64,000 nt of DNA from assembly GCF_001747895.1 (NCBI RefSeq), contig NZ_LNNB01000009.1, positions 496,001-560,000 on the forward strand, written 5' to 3'. Positions 50,357 to 61,365 of the stretch are shown in pieces. The stretch's first letter is position 1. Each line of letters starts with the position of its first letter. Position numbers and translations under genes: made by a program. Below the pieces are notes generated by a model that ran no database searches, had not been told where the DNA came from, and saw nothing but the letters and a program-made list of their open reading frames with translations. This DNA comes from Staphylococcus equorum (GTDB lineage Bacteria > Bacillota > Bacilli > Staphylococcales > Staphylococcaceae).

Positions 50357-51070
50357 TTATATTCTATTTCTAACCGTTTTAAATTTTACTAAACTACTTT
50401 TGAAATAATTAAAAGAATAAAGTATTGGATTATCTTCATTATCGTAATGTATTAATTTCAAAAGCATGAGCCCTTCATGCGGTGATGCGTCTAGCACGTC
50501 CGAGATATGAGGTTCGTAACTAATTGCCTCAATTTCTGTATTTGCATAGGCAACTTTTTTATTAGCGTAAGCTTCAATCGCGTTTAATAAAGATTCATCG
50601 CTATTTTGATACTGTGCACACGTTAAATCATAAGCGGGCACTTTATCTAAGCAATATACTACTGGTTGTCGATCTGCCAGTCTGACACGCTCTATAATGG
50701 TCACAGAAGCTTTATCAGGAATGTTTAATCTTAATGCATCCAATGAAGTAGCTGGTTTTTCATCTAAGCTTATAAATTCTGTTCTAGCATTAAAGCCTTG
50801 TTGTTCTATCATTTGACTAATACTTACAAGTTCACCTAAAGGATAGAAGAACGGGTGCAGTGATTTAACACTCGCACCTTCCCCTAAGTTATTAGATAAT
50901 ACTTGTTCTGTAATCAATTCATCTACGGCATCATAAACGTCATCTGTTTTAACGTTTAGTGTTCTAGCCACTGCTAAATTACTTGGCAATGGCTCTCCAG
51001 GACTCAATTTACCTTCTTTAATTTGTTGAATCATCCACTCTTTAACTTTATACACAGAAGTAAGTTCCAT
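50357..51070 (-). CDS. GntR/UTRA-family transcriptional regulator (YmfC)
   Basis: 237 residues: an N-terminal GntR winged HTH (VKEWMIQQIKEGKLSPGEPLPSNLAVARTL) and a C-terminal UTRA effector domain. It lies between ftsK and the yfmF/yfmH genes with 2 and 10 bp spacing, as in other Firmicutes, and is probably co-transcribed with both. Ligand unknown. Confidence 0.9.
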   Translation of the reverse strand: MELTSVYKVKEWMIQQIKEGKLSPGEPLPSNLAVARTLNVKTDDVYDAVDELITEQVLSNNLGEGASVKSLHPFFYPLGELVSISQMIEQQGFNARTEFISLDEKPATSLDALRLNIPDKASVTIIERVRLADRQPVVYCLDKVPAYDLTCAQYQNSDESLLNAIEAYANKKVAYANTEIEAISYEPHISDVLDASPHEGLMLLKLIHYDNEDNPILYSFNYFKSSLVKFKTVRNRI

Positions 51071-51072
51071 AT

Positions 51073-53523
51073 TTACACCTCATCACTATCTAAATCCACA
51101 AGTATCTGTCTAGGTTTGCTACCTTTTTGTGGTCCAATAACTTGATTCCGTTCTAAATCATCCATCAGTCTTGAAGCTCGATTATAACCAATTCTAAACT
51201 GTCTTTGTAGCAAGGATGTACTTGCTTTTTGTTGTTCAATTATAAATATATATGCTTCATCATAAAGTGAATCTTCACTTTTCATTTCTGATTTTTCAAC
51301 TGGTGCATCTGGTTCCATTTCTTTAACATAGTTCGCTTTTTGTTGTTCAACAACATAATTAACAATATCTTGTACCTCTTGATCGCTTAAAAATGCACCT
51401 TGCACGCGTGTTCTCGTAGAGCCACCATTTGCAACGTATAACATATCACCTTTACCTAGTAACTTATCTGCACCACCACTATCTATGATCGTTCTAGAGT
51501 CAATTTGTGAACTCACAGCGAAAGCGATTCTTGACGGAATGTTATTTTTGATTATACCAGTTATAACATCTACAGATGGACGTTGTGTTGCAATAATTAA
51601 ATGAATACCTGCTGCACGTGCCATTTGAGTAATACGTTGAATTGCATTTTCCACATCTTTACCTGCAACCATCATTAAATCTGCTAATTCATCAACTATC
51701 ACCACAATATACGGCAACTCAGATTTCTTCTCTTCTAGTTCCTTATTTTGTCGTCTAATTGCTTCGTTATAGCCTTCAATATTTCTAGTTGAAGAATGTT
51801 GGAATAGATCATAACGTCTTTCCATTTCAGCAACTACTTTTTCTAGTGCTTGTGATGCTTTATGTGGATTTGTCACAACAGGTATAAGCAAATGCGGTAT
51901 ACCGTTATATATATTCAACTCTACCATTTTTGGATCAATTAACATAAGTTTTACTTCATGTGGCTTAGCATTAAGTAAAATACTTGTAATAATGCCATTA
52001 ATACAAACTGACTTACCACTACCAGTTGAACCTGCTACCAGCAAGTGAGGCATTTTATTTAATTCAACTGTAATTGGATCACCTGAAATGTCTCTACCTA
52101 ATCCAACTTCTAATTTATTTTTGGCAGGAAACTTCTCATCTAATACTTCTTTTAATGAAACGAGTGATACTTTGTCATTAGGCACTTCTATACCGACAGC
52201 TGAACGACCGGGTATTGGTGCTTCTATACGAATATCTTTCGCAGCAAGTGCTAAAGCAATATCATTATGTAAATTAACAATTTTACTTACTTTCACACCT
52301 TGCGCAGGTTGTATTTCATATTGTGTCACCGCTGGACCAATTTTTATTTGAGTCACTCTAGCATTAACACCAAAGTTTTTGAGCGTGGTTTCTAGTAACT
52401 GGCCTTTTTTTTGTACTTCTGCCTTAGATGTAGCTTTTTGCTTAGCAGGTTGATTGAGTAAGGAAAGCGGTGGTATTGTATATGCTTCATTTTCAACCTC
52501 ACCTGCTTCGGATATGGAATTTGCGCCTTCTTCATCTGAGGCTTGTTCAGATTCATCTATCAACTGATCTAATGAAGCTTGTTCCTCTTTAGAACTTTGT
52601 TGTGATGGTATCTGCTCATTGGCACCTTCTTGATCGCGCGTGCGTTGACTACGTTTGTATTTTTTATTTTCCGTAGGTTGAGCGCTATCTTCATCGTTAT
52701 CACCATGCCCATATATAGGTATGGATTGTTGCTGTTCTGCAGTTAAATTAGAAACTTCAGGTAAATCACTTACATCTTTAACTTCATTATTAGCTTCATC
52801 CTGAGTAGCAGCTTGTTGTGCTTGTAATTCAGCTTTTTTCTCTGCTTTCACACGCACTTTAGCATCTTTTTTAATTTTATTTTGTTTTCTTTTTTCTTTT
52901 AAGTTTACTGAAGCATCTTGACTTTTAATTTTCACCTTTTCAAATACGATTTTCGATACATCACGATGACTTTGCTTTAAAAGTAAAATTGCACTTGAAG
53001 CAATCAATAAAATTGTCACAATAATAATACCAACAATAGAAATTAAAGGCGTGAATAAAGTTAATAAGTAATATCCTATTAACCCTCCACCAAAATTAGG
53101 GAAGTTAGTCTGTTCATAAGCCTTATAGACAAATGACAATACTGGTTCTCGTTCAGCTTGTGCATTATTAGTAAAGTAAAAGAAGATTTGTGTCACTAAC
53201 AATAGTGCGAATTGTAATAGAAAAGCACCAACTGTACGTCTTGTCTTCGGTAATGCTTTATAATAAGTGATAAATATTGTGCCTATAATTAGTAATATAT
53301 ATGTTAAGAAACGGCTATTACCGAATAAATAGTTCAAGAAACTATCTATCATTGTTCCAATAATACCAAGTTGGAACGCGCCTAGTATAATTAATACAAA
53401 AGCGATAATAGCAAAAACATATCTTATAGGACTGTCGCTTTGTTTTTTCTTTTTATTTGTTGTTTTCTTTCTTGTATTTGTTGGTTTTCTCTTAGTTGTA
53501 GTTCTCTTTTTTGTTTGTGCCAC
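51073..53523 (-). CDS. ftsK: DNA translocase FtsK/SpoIIIE
   Basis: Hexameric motor that pumps chromosome ends through the closing septum. Basic N-terminus, four transmembrane helices (about 40-190), an acidic low-complexity linker (about 230-360), the motor with Walker A GSTGSGKS (about residue 498) and Walker [11 protein letters not shown], and a C-terminal gamma winged-helix domain. 816 residues from the GTG at 53523, which lies six bases behind AGTAGGTG; an earlier GTG at 53532 overlaps that site. Confidence 0.96.
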   Translation of the reverse strand: MAQTKKRTTTKRKPTNTRKKTTNKKKKQSDSPIRYVFAIIAFVLIILGAFQLGIIGTMIDSFLNYLFGNSRFLTYILLIIGTIFITYYKALPKTRRTVGAFLLQFALLLVTQIFFYFTNNAQAEREPVLSFVYKAYEQTNFPNFGGGLIGYYLLTLFTPLISIVGIIIVTILLIASSAILLLKQSHRDVSKIVFEKVKIKSQDASVNLKEKRKQNKIKKDAKVRVKAEKKAELQAQQAATQDEANNEVKDVSDLPEVSNLTAEQQQSIPIYGHGDNDEDSAQPTENKKYKRSQRTRDQEGANEQIPSQQSSKEEQASLDQLIDESEQASDEEGANSISEAGEVENEAYTIPPLSLLNQPAKQKATSKAEVQKKGQLLETTLKNFGVNARVTQIKIGPAVTQYEIQPAQGVKVSKIVNLHNDIALALAAKDIRIEAPIPGRSAVGIEVPNDKVSLVSLKEVLDEKFPAKNKLEVGLGRDISGDPITVELNKMPHLLVAGSTGSGKSVCINGIITSILLNAKPHEVKLMLIDPKMVELNIYNGIPHLLIPVVTNPHKASQALEKVVAEMERRYDLFQHSSTRNIEGYNEAIRRQNKELEEKKSELPYIVVIVDELADLMMVAGKDVENAIQRITQMARAAGIHLIIATQRPSVDVITGIIKNNIPSRIAFAVSSQIDSRTIIDSGGADKLLGKGDMLYVANGGSTRTRVQGAFLSDQEVQDIVNYVVEQQKANYVKEMEPDAPVEKSEMKSEDSLYDEAYIFIIEQQKASTSLLQRQFRIGYNRASRLMDDLERNQVIGPQKGSKPRQILVDLDSDEV

Positions 53524-53687
53524 GTTCCACACCTACTTTTCTAACTCTGATTTCAATTTTATTTTAATCCTATACCCATTGATTGCTATGTGAATCACTT
53601 TTCTTCATCGTAAATAATATGTATTTAGGTTTTATTATATAAGTATGTTTGTATAATAAAAGTTTATTTGTATTCTATAATAACATA

Positions 53688-53815
53688 AAAGAGGTAAGAC
53701 AATGTTCGCTTTGAGTGGATTTAAAGGTTGCTTGCATGTCATATTTAAGATATAACAATCAACTGCAATCTACTTTTAAATATGTTTACCTAAGCGTTTG
53801 TCTTAACCTCTTTGT
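53688..53815 (+). ncRNA. Candidate structured RNA between rnjB and ftsK
   Basis: AAAGAGGTAAGACAA (from about 53688) pairs with TTGTCTTAACCTCTTT (about 53797-53812), closing a 125-nt folded element with further internal pairing. A TATAAT (53676-53681) on the plus strand would start transcription exactly at the first base of the closing stem, though no good -35 box is seen. Read leftward, the same fold may just be a large terminator of rnjB. The 297-bp gap has no gene. Confidence 0.35.
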
Positions 53816-53830
53816 TTAGTATGGAAACTA

Positions 53831-55504
53831 TTAAATTTCAGAAATAACTGGAATAATCATCGGACGACGTTTCGTGTTTTCAAATAATAACTTGCTAATT
53901 TGATCACGCATACTTTGTTTGATTTCAGACCATTCAATGCGTTTTTCTTGTAGTCCTAGTTCGACGATTTCACGTACTTTTTCTTCAGCTTCATTTAATA
54001 AAGCTTCACTTTCTCTAACATAAACGAATCCTCTAGATTGAATTTCTGGTCCAGCTGCAATTCGTCTGTTTTTCGGATCAAGTGTTACGACCGCAATAAA
54101 GATACCATCTTCTGCTAATAAATGACGATCTCTCAGAACGATATTTCCTACGTCTCCAACACCAATACCATCGATAAGTACATTACCAAAATTCACTTTT
54201 TCATTTAAAATCATTTCGTCACCATCATAGTTAACGACATCACCTTTTTCCACAAGGAAGATTTTCTCAGGTTTTACGCCTGATTCATTCGCTAATTTTG
54301 CATGAGCAATTTGCATTTTAAACTCACCATTTACTGGTATAAAGTATTCTGGTTTCATAATATTAATCATCATCTTCAATTCTTCCATGCAACCATGACT
54401 TGAAGTGTGTATTTTTTTACTACTAGGTAAGATTTCTGCACCAGCACGCGCTAATTCATTTAGCGTGTTACCAACGATGACTTCCATACTTGCAGAAGCA
54501 GTAATTGCTAGGAATACAGAATCCCCTTGTTCAATATTCATTATTTTATGTTTCTTTTGAGCCATCTGACTTAATGCTTCTACTGGTTCGCCTTGCATAC
54601 CAGTTGCAATAATAATAACTTCATTTTTAGGATAATTTTCAACTTCATTAATTGGAATTAATAAGTCCTTAGAAATATCAAAATAGCCCATCTTTCTAGC
54701 GATATTAAATGAACTTTCTAATGAACGGCCTAAGAAAGAAACTTTTCTATTCAATCTCTGAGCCAAATTCAATACTTGCTGAATGCGGATAAAGTTCGAT
54801 GCGTAACATGAAACAATTAATCTGCCTTTTACTTTAGTAAACGCATCATACATATGTGATTCAATTACATTTTCTGGTGTATTATAACCTGGTTTTTCCG
54901 CCTCAGTGGAATCACTGATGAGCGCAAACACGCCTGCTTCGCCTATTTCAGTCATTTTTTTCAAGTCTGGTGCATAATGACCTTGTAGACTTTGATCAAA
55001 TTTAAATTCGCCAGTATAAACAATTGCACCATATGATGTATGAATACATACGCCTAAACTGTCTGGAATACTGTGCGTTGTATTGAAAAATGTAATGTTT
55101 ACCCCTTTAAAACGCATAACTGATTCATTATTCACTGTATAATATCTTACTTTTTTATTAATATTACGTGCTTTCATATTTTCTTTAATTAACGCGATTG
55201 TCAATTTAGAACCGTACACAGGTGCATCTACTTGTTCTAATACATATGTGACAGCTCCGATAGCGTGTTCATGGCCATGCGTCAAAAATATACCTTTTAA
55301 TTTATCTTTATTATCAATGACATATTGAATGTCAGGAATTACAATGTCTACACCTAGCATTTCATCTTCTGGGAACATCAGTCCTGCATCTAACATGAAC
55401 ATTTCATCGTCTACTTCAACGACATACATATTTTTCGCAATTTCTCCAACTCCGCCAAGTGGAATTATACGAATATTTTTATTTTTTTTCTTAATTAAAC
55501 TCAA
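53831..55504 (-). CDS. rnjB: Ribonuclease J2
   Basis: 557 residues, beta-CASP metallo-lactamase RNase, partner of RNase J1 in mRNA and rRNA processing. The metal motif reads HGHEHA (from H76), not the HGHEDH of catalytic J1, which identifies it as J2, the weakly active subunit. The beta-CASP region and C-terminal dimer domain ([12 protein letters not shown]) are complete. It lies between pnp and ftsK. Confidence 0.95.
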   Translation of the reverse strand: MSLIKKKNKNIRIIPLGGVGEIAKNMYVVEVDDEMFMLDAGLMFPEDEMLGVDIVIPDIQYVIDNKDKLKGIFLTHGHEHAIGAVTYVLEQVDAPVYGSKLTIALIKENMKARNINKKVRYYTVNNESVMRFKGVNITFFNTTHSIPDSLGVCIHTSYGAIVYTGEFKFDQSLQGHYAPDLKKMTEIGEAGVFALISDSTEAEKPGYNTPENVIESHMYDAFTKVKGRLIVSCYASNFIRIQQVLNLAQRLNRKVSFLGRSLESSFNIARKMGYFDISKDLLIPINEVENYPKNEVIIIATGMQGEPVEALSQMAQKKHKIMNIEQGDSVFLAITASASMEVIVGNTLNELARAGAEILPSSKKIHTSSHGCMEELKMMINIMKPEYFIPVNGEFKMQIAHAKLANESGVKPEKIFLVEKGDVVNYDGDEMILNEKVNFGNVLIDGIGVGDVGNIVLRDRHLLAEDGIFIAVVTLDPKNRRIAAGPEIQSRGFVYVRESEALLNEAEEKVREIVELGLQEKRIEWSEIKQSMRDQISKLLFENTKRRPMIIPVISEI

Positions 55505-55801
55505 AATGTTACCTCCTATTTAAATTCCCGTCCATATATAAACTCATAGTATATTATAAGTTAAAATAGGCTTTATGTACACTATTAAAGTAATTACTAT
55601 AAATAGTTCGGGATTGATATCAATAAATAAACAATTACTTATAAATCTTCAATATTTTCTATGTTTTGTTTTATATTTTCATATTCACGTTTTTACTACA
55701 ATAGAAACTATGAATTTCCTAAAAATTAAACTTTAGTCTTATTCACTTATGTATTTAATTATTTACGCAATAATTCTGCTAATATTTGCATTTGCATTAA
55801 A

Positions 55802-55897
55802 TAAAAAAGAAACCAGTATACTTTGATATGAAAACCGTTTAAAAATAGAACAGGAAACATTCTATCGTAACGCGATTCATATCATTTACTAGTTTCT
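55802..55897 (-). terminator. Terminator of pnp
   Basis: AGAAACCAGTA (55809-55819) pairs with TACTAGTTTCT (55887-55897), one wobble, with an inner TGATATGAA/TTCATATCA stem; the minus strand ends in T residues (55808-55803). The rest of the 419-bp gap before rnjB is AT-rich and gene-free. Confidence 0.75.
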
Positions 55898-55923
55898 AAT
55901 AAAATTCGATTTTTTATTTTATA

Positions 55924-58023
55924 TTAATTTGATAAAAGCACTTTATGAGACGCATTCACGCGACCTTGTTTATCAATTTCTGTTACTTTTATTTTAAATG
56001 TATCTCCAATTTTCAATACATCTTCTACTTTATCAATACGTTCATTTGCAATTTGTGAAATATGAACTAAAGCATCTTTACCAGGGAATAATTCAACAAA
56101 TGCACCGTATTTTTCAATACGTTTTACTTTGCCTTCATAAACTTGGCCAACTTCAGCTTCACGCGTAATGTCTTCTATGATACTACGTGCTTCGGCGATT
56201 GCATCTTTATCAACAGCACCTATAAAGATTGTACCATCTTGTTCAATATCAAGTTTCACACCTGTTTGATCAATGATTTCATTAATTTTCTTACCGCCAG
56301 GTCCAATAACATCTCTGATTTTTTCAGGTTTGATTGTCATCGTAACGACTTTAGGTGCAAACGCACTTAACTCACCGCGTGTTGTATCAATTGTTTGTAG
56401 CATATGATCTAAAATAGCTAAACGACCTTCACGTGCTTGGTCTAAAGCTTCTCTAATAATCTCTTTTGTTAGACCATCAATTTTAATATCCATTTGTATT
56501 GCAGTGATGCCTTCAGACGTACCGGCTACTTTAAAGTCCATATCACCTAAAGCATCTTCCATACCTTGAATATCCGTTAAAATAGTGTAACTATCATCAC
56601 GTGTTACTAACCCCATAGCAATACCGGCTACTGGTGCTTTAATAGGAACACCTGCATCCATTAAGGCTAACGTAGAACCACAAATTGACGCTTGTGAAGA
56701 TGAACCATTTGATTCTAATACCTCACTCACTATTCTTACAGTATAAGGGAAGTCTTTAGTATCTGGAATAACATGACTCAATGCACGCTCACCTAAAGCA
56801 CCGTGACCAATTTCACGACGTCCTGGAGAACGAACTGGACCTGTTTCACCAACTGAATAGTTAGGGAAGTTGTAATGGTGCATGAAACGTTTTTGTTGTT
56901 CCTCACCAAGGCCATCAAGAATTTGATATTCGCTCATTGAACCTAATGTTAACACAGATAGTGCTTGTGTTTGACCTCGTGTAAATAAGCCAGAGCCGTG
57001 TACGCGTGGTAACACACCAACTTCTGATTCTAGTGGACGAATTTCATCTGATTTACGGCCATCAGGTCTGATTTTTTCTTCAGCGATTAATCTTCTTACT
57101 TCTTCTTTTACTAAACTATTTAAAATGCCATGCACATCTTTAATTAGTGCAGCGTTATTAACATCTTCTTCATCAATAAATTCTGAAACGACTTTTTCTT
57201 TTAATGTGTCAAGATTGATATCACGTTGCTGTTTATCAAACGTTAATACAGCTTCTTTCAAACCATTGGCTTCAGTAAGCTGTTTCACTTTTTCTGCAAG
57301 CGTTTCGTCTTGTTCAACAGGTGTGAATGGTGTTTTCACTGGTTGGATGTGATCCACGATTTCTTGTTGGAAATTAACTAAACGTTGTATTTCATTATGA
57401 CCAAAGAAGATTCCCTCAAGCATTTCACTTTCAGTAATTTCACTTGCGCCTGCTTCAACCATATTTACAGCATCTTTGTGACCAGCAACTTCTAAATCAA
57501 GACGCGACACTTCTTTCTGTGCAACAGTTGGGTTAATTACGTATTCGCCATCAACATAGCCTACGTTGACACCAGCAATAGGTCCTTGGAATGGAATGTC
57601 TGAGACACTAAGTGCCATAGATGAACCTATCATCGCTGCCATTTCTGGAGAACAATCAGGATCAGCACTTAATACGGTATTCATGATTTGTACATCATGC
57701 TTATATCCTTTAGGGAAAAGCGGACGAATTGGTCTGTCGATTAAGCGCGCAGTTAATGTTGCTTCGTCGCTTGGACGTCCCTCACGTTTTTTGAATCCAC
57801 CAGGAATTTTACCTGCTGCATACATTTTTTCTTCATAATTTACCATTAATGGGAAAAAGTCAACATCGCGTGGTTCTTTTGAAGCTACTGCAGTAGATAA
57901 TACTACTGTATCACCATAACGAACTAGCACGGCACCATTAGCTTGTTTAGCAAGTTGCCCTGTTTCAATCGTTAATGATCTATTTGCCCATTCAGTTTTA
58001 AAAACTTTTTTCTCTTGAGACAT
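55924..58023 (-). CDS. pnp: Polynucleotide phosphorylase
   Basis: Phosphorolytic 3'-5' exoribonuclease of the RNA degradosome. Two RNase PH domains (about 10-230 and 310-550), with the [22 protein letters not shown] and [16 protein letters not shown] blocks, then KH ([19 protein letters not shown]) and S1 (about 620-690) domains. 699 residues. Confidence 0.98.
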   Translation of the reverse strand: MSQEKKVFKTEWANRSLTIETGQLAKQANGAVLVRYGDTVVLSTAVASKEPRDVDFFPLMVNYEEKMYAAGKIPGGFKKREGRPSDEATLTARLIDRPIRPLFPKGYKHDVQIMNTVLSADPDCSPEMAAMIGSSMALSVSDIPFQGPIAGVNVGYVDGEYVINPTVAQKEVSRLDLEVAGHKDAVNMVEAGASEITESEMLEGIFFGHNEIQRLVNFQQEIVDHIQPVKTPFTPVEQDETLAEKVKQLTEANGLKEAVLTFDKQQRDINLDTLKEKVVSEFIDEEDVNNAALIKDVHGILNSLVKEEVRRLIAEEKIRPDGRKSDEIRPLESEVGVLPRVHGSGLFTRGQTQALSVLTLGSMSEYQILDGLGEEQQKRFMHHYNFPNYSVGETGPVRSPGRREIGHGALGERALSHVIPDTKDFPYTVRIVSEVLESNGSSSQASICGSTLALMDAGVPIKAPVAGIAMGLVTRDDSYTILTDIQGMEDALGDMDFKVAGTSEGITAIQMDIKIDGLTKEIIREALDQAREGRLAILDHMLQTIDTTRGELSAFAPKVVTMTIKPEKIRDVIGPGGKKINEIIDQTGVKLDIEQDGTIFIGAVDKDAIAEARSIIEDITREAEVGQVYEGKVKRIEKYGAFVELFPGKDALVHISQIANERIDKVEDVLKIGDTFKIKVTEIDKQGRVNASHKVLLSN

Positions 58024-58123
58024 TACGAATCTCCTCTCATATATCTATTAGTTACATCATATCATTTCTTAGAAAAATTTTATATTAGTATATTACTTTT
58101 TAAATAATATGCTTTCTAGATTA

Positions 58124-58160
58124 TAAAAAAGGGAAAGGACCCTGAAGGTTCTTTCCCTTT
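58124..58160 (-). terminator. Terminator after rpsO
   Basis: AAAGGGAAAGGACC (58129-58142) pairs with GGTTCTTTCCCTTT (58147-58160), one mismatch; six T follow on the minus strand. Partial read-through would feed pnp. Confidence 0.8.
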
Positions 58161-58177
58161 CAATATCCATCTTAAAA

Positions 58178-58447
58178 TTAACGACGGATACCTAATGATT
58201 TAATTAATTCACGGTAACGTTGTACATCTTTGTCACGTAAATAGTTAAGTAAATGTCTACGACGACCTACCATTTTTAATAGTCCACGACGTGAATGGTG
58301 GTCTTTCGTGTGTTGACGTAAATGTTCGTTTAATGTAGTGATTTCTTCAGTTAACACAGCGATTTGTACTTCTGGAGATCCAGTATCCGCTTCGTGTGTA
58401 CGATATTCTTTAATTAGTTCATTTTTACGTTCTTGTGAAATTGCCAT
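58178..58447 (-). CDS. rpsO: 30S ribosomal protein S15
   Basis: 89 residues, binds 16S rRNA helices 20-22 early in 30S assembly. Standard sequence ([28 protein letters not shown]; later [14 protein letters not shown]). The ATG at 58447 stands nine bases after AGGAGG; the TTG two codons earlier is not used. A structured leader precedes it. Confidence 0.98.
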   Translation of the reverse strand: MAISQERKNELIKEYRTHEADTGSPEVQIAVLTEEITTLNEHLRQHTKDHHSRRGLLKMVGRRRHLLNYLRDKDVQRYRELIKSLGIRR

Positions 58448-58473
58448 AGTCAATTTCCTCCTTTAATTTTTAT

Positions 58474-58526
58474 GCGCCTTTAACCGAGCGAACCGTTGGA
58501 GACTCGGACTGCCAAGATAAAGGTGC
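58474..58526 (-). promoter_or_regulatory. rpsO leader, probable S15 autoregulatory RNA
   Basis: The leader folds with an outer stem CCTTTA/TAAAGG (58523-58518 with 58482-58477) and an inner stem CCGAG/CTCGG (58507-58503 with 58488-58484) around GGCAGTCCG and AACGGTTCG loops, just upstream of the ribosome-binding site. S15 repressing its own mRNA through such leaders is established in several bacteria; the Staphylococcus form is inferred. Confidence 0.5.
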
Positions 58527-58551
58527 CTTAAATGTGTAAAACACATTCGAC

Positions 58552-59523
58552 TTAAATATTATATGATATTTCGTCTCCAAAATCAACTGATAATAAGTAT
58601 TTCGCTTTTTCTTTATCTTTATTCATTTGTTCTACTAAAGGATCTATCCCATCAAATTTAATTTCTGGTCTTAAATAATGATGCCAAAATACAGTGACAC
58701 GCTCGCCATAAATATTTTCATTAAAATCAAATAAATTCACTTCTATGACTACTTGAGCTTTAGAAGGATCATGAAATGTTGGTTTCACACCAACATTAGC
58801 CACACCTCGATAGACCTTTTTATTCGCCCCAATTTCCATACTTACCGCGTAAACACCATTTTTAGGCAACACATAATCACCGCTAGGTTGAACATTTGCT
58901 GTTGGAAATCCAATGGTTCTTCCACGTTTTTCACCTTGCACAACTGTCCCTTTAATACGATAGAGATAATCTAATTCTTCATTAGCCTTTTGCAAGTCAC
59001 CTGTTTTAAGCGATTTTCTAATTTCAGTAGTTGAAATTTTTTCAGATTCTATTTCTTGCTTACTTACCACTGTCGTATTAAATTCAGTCATTTCATTTAA
59101 TATCATCATATTACCTTTACCAAATTTACCAAATGTAAAATCAAAACCAGCTACTACTTCTTTAACATTATTTTTTATAATATACTCTTCTATGAAAGTT
59201 TCAGCGGGTACATTAGCAAATTTTGAAGAAAAGTTAATAACAATACAATAATCTATGCCATAGGACTCTAATATTTCAACTTTATCTTGTATTGGTGTTA
59301 AATAATCGGTACGTTTACGTTCAGGATTTAGAACTACCGAAGGATGAGGATCAAACGTCATCACAGCTTTTTTTAAATTGGATGATTTTGCTTTTTGCTC
59401 TAAAATATCAAATACTTTCGCGTGTCCCTTATGCATGCCATCAAAAAAACCAAAAGCCATGGCAACGTCTTCTGTTATATATTGATCTTCTTGAATTGGA
59501 TGAGCTACTTCTATCACTTTCAT
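58552..59523 (-). CDS. ribF: Bifunctional riboflavin kinase / FAD synthetase
   Basis: Makes FMN and then FAD. The N-terminal adenylyltransferase has GFFDGMHKGH (residues 25-34); the C-terminal riboflavin kinase has GEKRGRTIGFPTANV and an R/K-N-type end. 323 residues from ATG 59523, preceded by AAAGGAG; a longer upstream reading (to 59592) crosses the truB end and lacks a ribosome-binding site. Confidence 0.96.
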   Translation of the reverse strand: MKVIEVAHPIQEDQYITEDVAMAFGFFDGMHKGHAKVFDILEQKAKSSNLKKAVMTFDPHPSVVLNPERKRTDYLTPIQDKVEILESYGIDYCIVINFSSKFANVPAETFIEEYIIKNNVKEVVAGFDFTFGKFGKGNMMILNEMTEFNTTVVSKQEIESEKISTTEIRKSLKTGDLQKANEELDYLYRIKGTVVQGEKRGRTIGFPTANVQPSGDYVLPKNGVYAVSMEIGANKKVYRGVANVGVKPTFHDPSKAQVVIEVNLFDFNENIYGERVTVFWHHYLRPEIKFDGIDPLVEQMNKDKEKAKYLLSVDFGDEISYNI

Positions 59524-59536
59524 GCGTATTTCTCCT

Positions 59537-60454
59537 TTAGTTAAATACCTTCTTAGGCTTAATTTCGTCAATTTTTTCAGGATGTGGCGCATAAATTGCT
59601 AAGACTTTATTGTCTGTAACATCTACCAATGCCACTATCGTATCTATTGTTTCTGTGAATTCATTTTTATAGAATTTTTGGCCATTTAAAATTTTGCTTT
59701 TTACTACTGCATCTGAAACCAAAATTTGTTTTAAACCTTTTAATCCATATTCTATAGGAAATAACTTTTCTTGTAACGCGTCATGCTCATGTAATGCTGC
59801 AACGTCATTTAGTGTAAGACTTTCATCTACATCAAATCCACCACTTTGAATTCTAGTTAATTTTGACATATGGGCTGGATGTCCTAAGGCTTTCCCAATA
59901 TCTGTCGCTAATGTTCTGATGTATGTTCCTTTGCCACATTCAACCAAAATTTCGAAATGACAACTGTTATCTTCAAAGCGTAGTTCGGATGTACGGTTAA
60001 TATGCATAATATTAACTTGTCGTTCTGGTCTTTCTACTACTTCGTTATTCCTCGCATATTCATATAGTTTTTTACCATTCACTTTTACTGATGAGTACAT
60101 CGGTGGTATTTGAGTAATCGTTCCTTCAAATTGATTCAATATTTTGTCAATATCTTGAACTGTAATTTCATCTTGCGCAATAGTTGTTCGCTCAAGAATT
60201 TCACCGGTTTGATCCTCAGTAGTTGTACTACTTCCAAGTGTAACAGTCGCTTTATAAGATTTTCCCATATCCATAATGTAATCACTGACTTTAGTTGCAC
60301 CACCAATACATATAGGTAAAACGCCTGATACTTCTGGGTCTAAAGTGCCAGTATGTCCAACTTTTTTTGTTTTTAAAATTTTCCTCAATTTAAATACTAC
60401 ATCGTGGCTTGTTAAACCACGTTCTTTATACACAGGCAAAATACCGTTATACAT
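59537..60454 (-). CDS. truB: tRNA pseudouridine-55 synthase
   Basis: Isomerises U55 in the T-arm of all tRNAs and acts as a tRNA folding chaperone. Catalytic aspartate D39 in [18 protein letters not shown]-like C-terminal part. 305 residues. Between rbfA and ribF, as in other staphylococci. Confidence 0.97.
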   Translation of the reverse strand: MYNGILPVYKERGLTSHDVVFKLRKILKTKKVGHTGTLDPEVSGVLPICIGGATKVSDYIMDMGKSYKATVTLGSSTTTEDQTGEILERTTIAQDEITVQDIDKILNQFEGTITQIPPMYSSVKVNGKKLYEYARNNEVVERPERQVNIMHINRTSELRFEDNSCHFEILVECGKGTYIRTLATDIGKALGHPAHMSKLTRIQSGGFDVDESLTLNDVAALHEHDALQEKLFPIEYGLKGLKQILVSDAVVKSKILNGQKFYKNEFTETIDTIVALVDVTDNKVLAIYAPHPEKIDEIKPKKVFN

Positions 60455-60525
60455 CTTTACGCCACCTTTAATGCTCTTTTTTTACATTACTCTCATATTA
60501 ACATGACTTAGCTTACTTTGTGTTA

Positions 60526-60572
60526 TGTAAAAAAGCTGAAACATAAAATCTAAAGAGATTTTGTTCCAGCTT
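60526..60572 (-). terminator. Terminator-like hairpin between rbfA and truB
   Basis: AAGCTGAAACATAAAATCT (60533-60551) pairs with AGATTTTGTTCCAGCTT (60556-60572), with one mismatch and a small bulge; the minus strand continues with T residues (60532-60527). It lies immediately after the rbfA stop and would partly separate rbfA from truB. Confidence 0.7.
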
Positions 60573-60582
60573 GGTATAATAA

Positions 60583-60927
60583 TTAATCTTTTTTGTGCAA
60601 ATCTTGAATCATTCTTTCAATTTTATTTCCGTAATCAATTGATTCATCATATTCAAAATTCAATTCAGGAATAATTCGTAATCTCATTCTTGAACCTAGT
60701 TCAGATTTAATAAAACCTTTTGCCTTTTCTAACCCTTTAAAAGTATCTTCTTTTTGTTTTTCATTACCTAATACTGTTAAATAGATTGTTGCAATTGATA
60801 AATCATTTGTTAATTGCACATCGGTAATCGTTAAAAATCCGATTCTTGGGTCTTTGACTTTGTTATTAGCGATATCCATAATTTCTTGCTTCATCTGTTC
60901 GCCAACACGTTCAGCTCTCATATTCAT
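60583..60927 (-). CDS. rbfA: 30S ribosome-binding factor RbfA
   Basis: Late 30S maturation factor with a KH-like fold; start [19 protein letters not shown], end [15 protein letters not shown]. 114 residues from ATG 60927, six bases after GAGGTG. In staphylococci infB precedes rbfA; here no infB end is present. A promoter of its own lies 53-82 bp upstream. Confidence 0.95.
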   Translation of the reverse strand: MNMRAERVGEQMKQEIMDIANNKVKDPRIGFLTITDVQLTNDLSIATIYLTVLGNEKQKEDTFKGLEKAKGFIKSELGSRMRLRIIPELNFEYDESIDYGNKIERMIQDLHKKD

Positions 60928-60979
60928 TATATTCACCTCACACGATTTATTTGTCCGGGAAATGTTTCCTTACTTAAAG

Positions 60980-61009
60980 ATTATATGACAGTTCATTTCA
61001 TAACGTCAA
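60980..61009 (-). promoter_or_regulatory. Private strong promoter of rbfA
   Basis: Minus-strand TTGACG (61009-61004), 18-bp spacer, TATAAT (60985-60980). It lies just outside rbfA where infB would normally be, and one copy of an ACAGTT motif overlaps its spacer. The rest of the 430-bp gap up to 61365 holds a 9-bp hairpin (61108-61138) and no gene. Confidence 0.65.
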
Positions 61010-61365
61010 ACAAATTTATTATTTCAGTTGGTTATATTTTTAAAAGTTTCGTTCGAGTCCTGTACACTTTATATTGTACGTTATTAACAAAAAATAAACA
61101 TTTTATGACAGTTAGGCATTATTTTAATTCCTAACTGTTAAGTTATGAAACATTTTTTCATTAATAGTCAATAAAATCTATTTTAAATTGCTCAAGTGTT
61201 TAATATTATGCCCAACTGTTATTTTAAGAAGATTTTTTGACATACAAACACCTAACCCACGTTTATAAATGTTTTTTATAAAGTTTTACGCATTATATAA
61301 ATTGTAATGTTATACTGTAAACCAACTTAATAATTAAGTTTATTTATTTTAGGAGTTGTGAATGA

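Noticed and set aside
60937..61365. 3' end of infB upstream of rbfA
   Set aside because: None of the three minus-strand frames gives an IF2-like C-terminus; a promoter and hairpin occupy the space.
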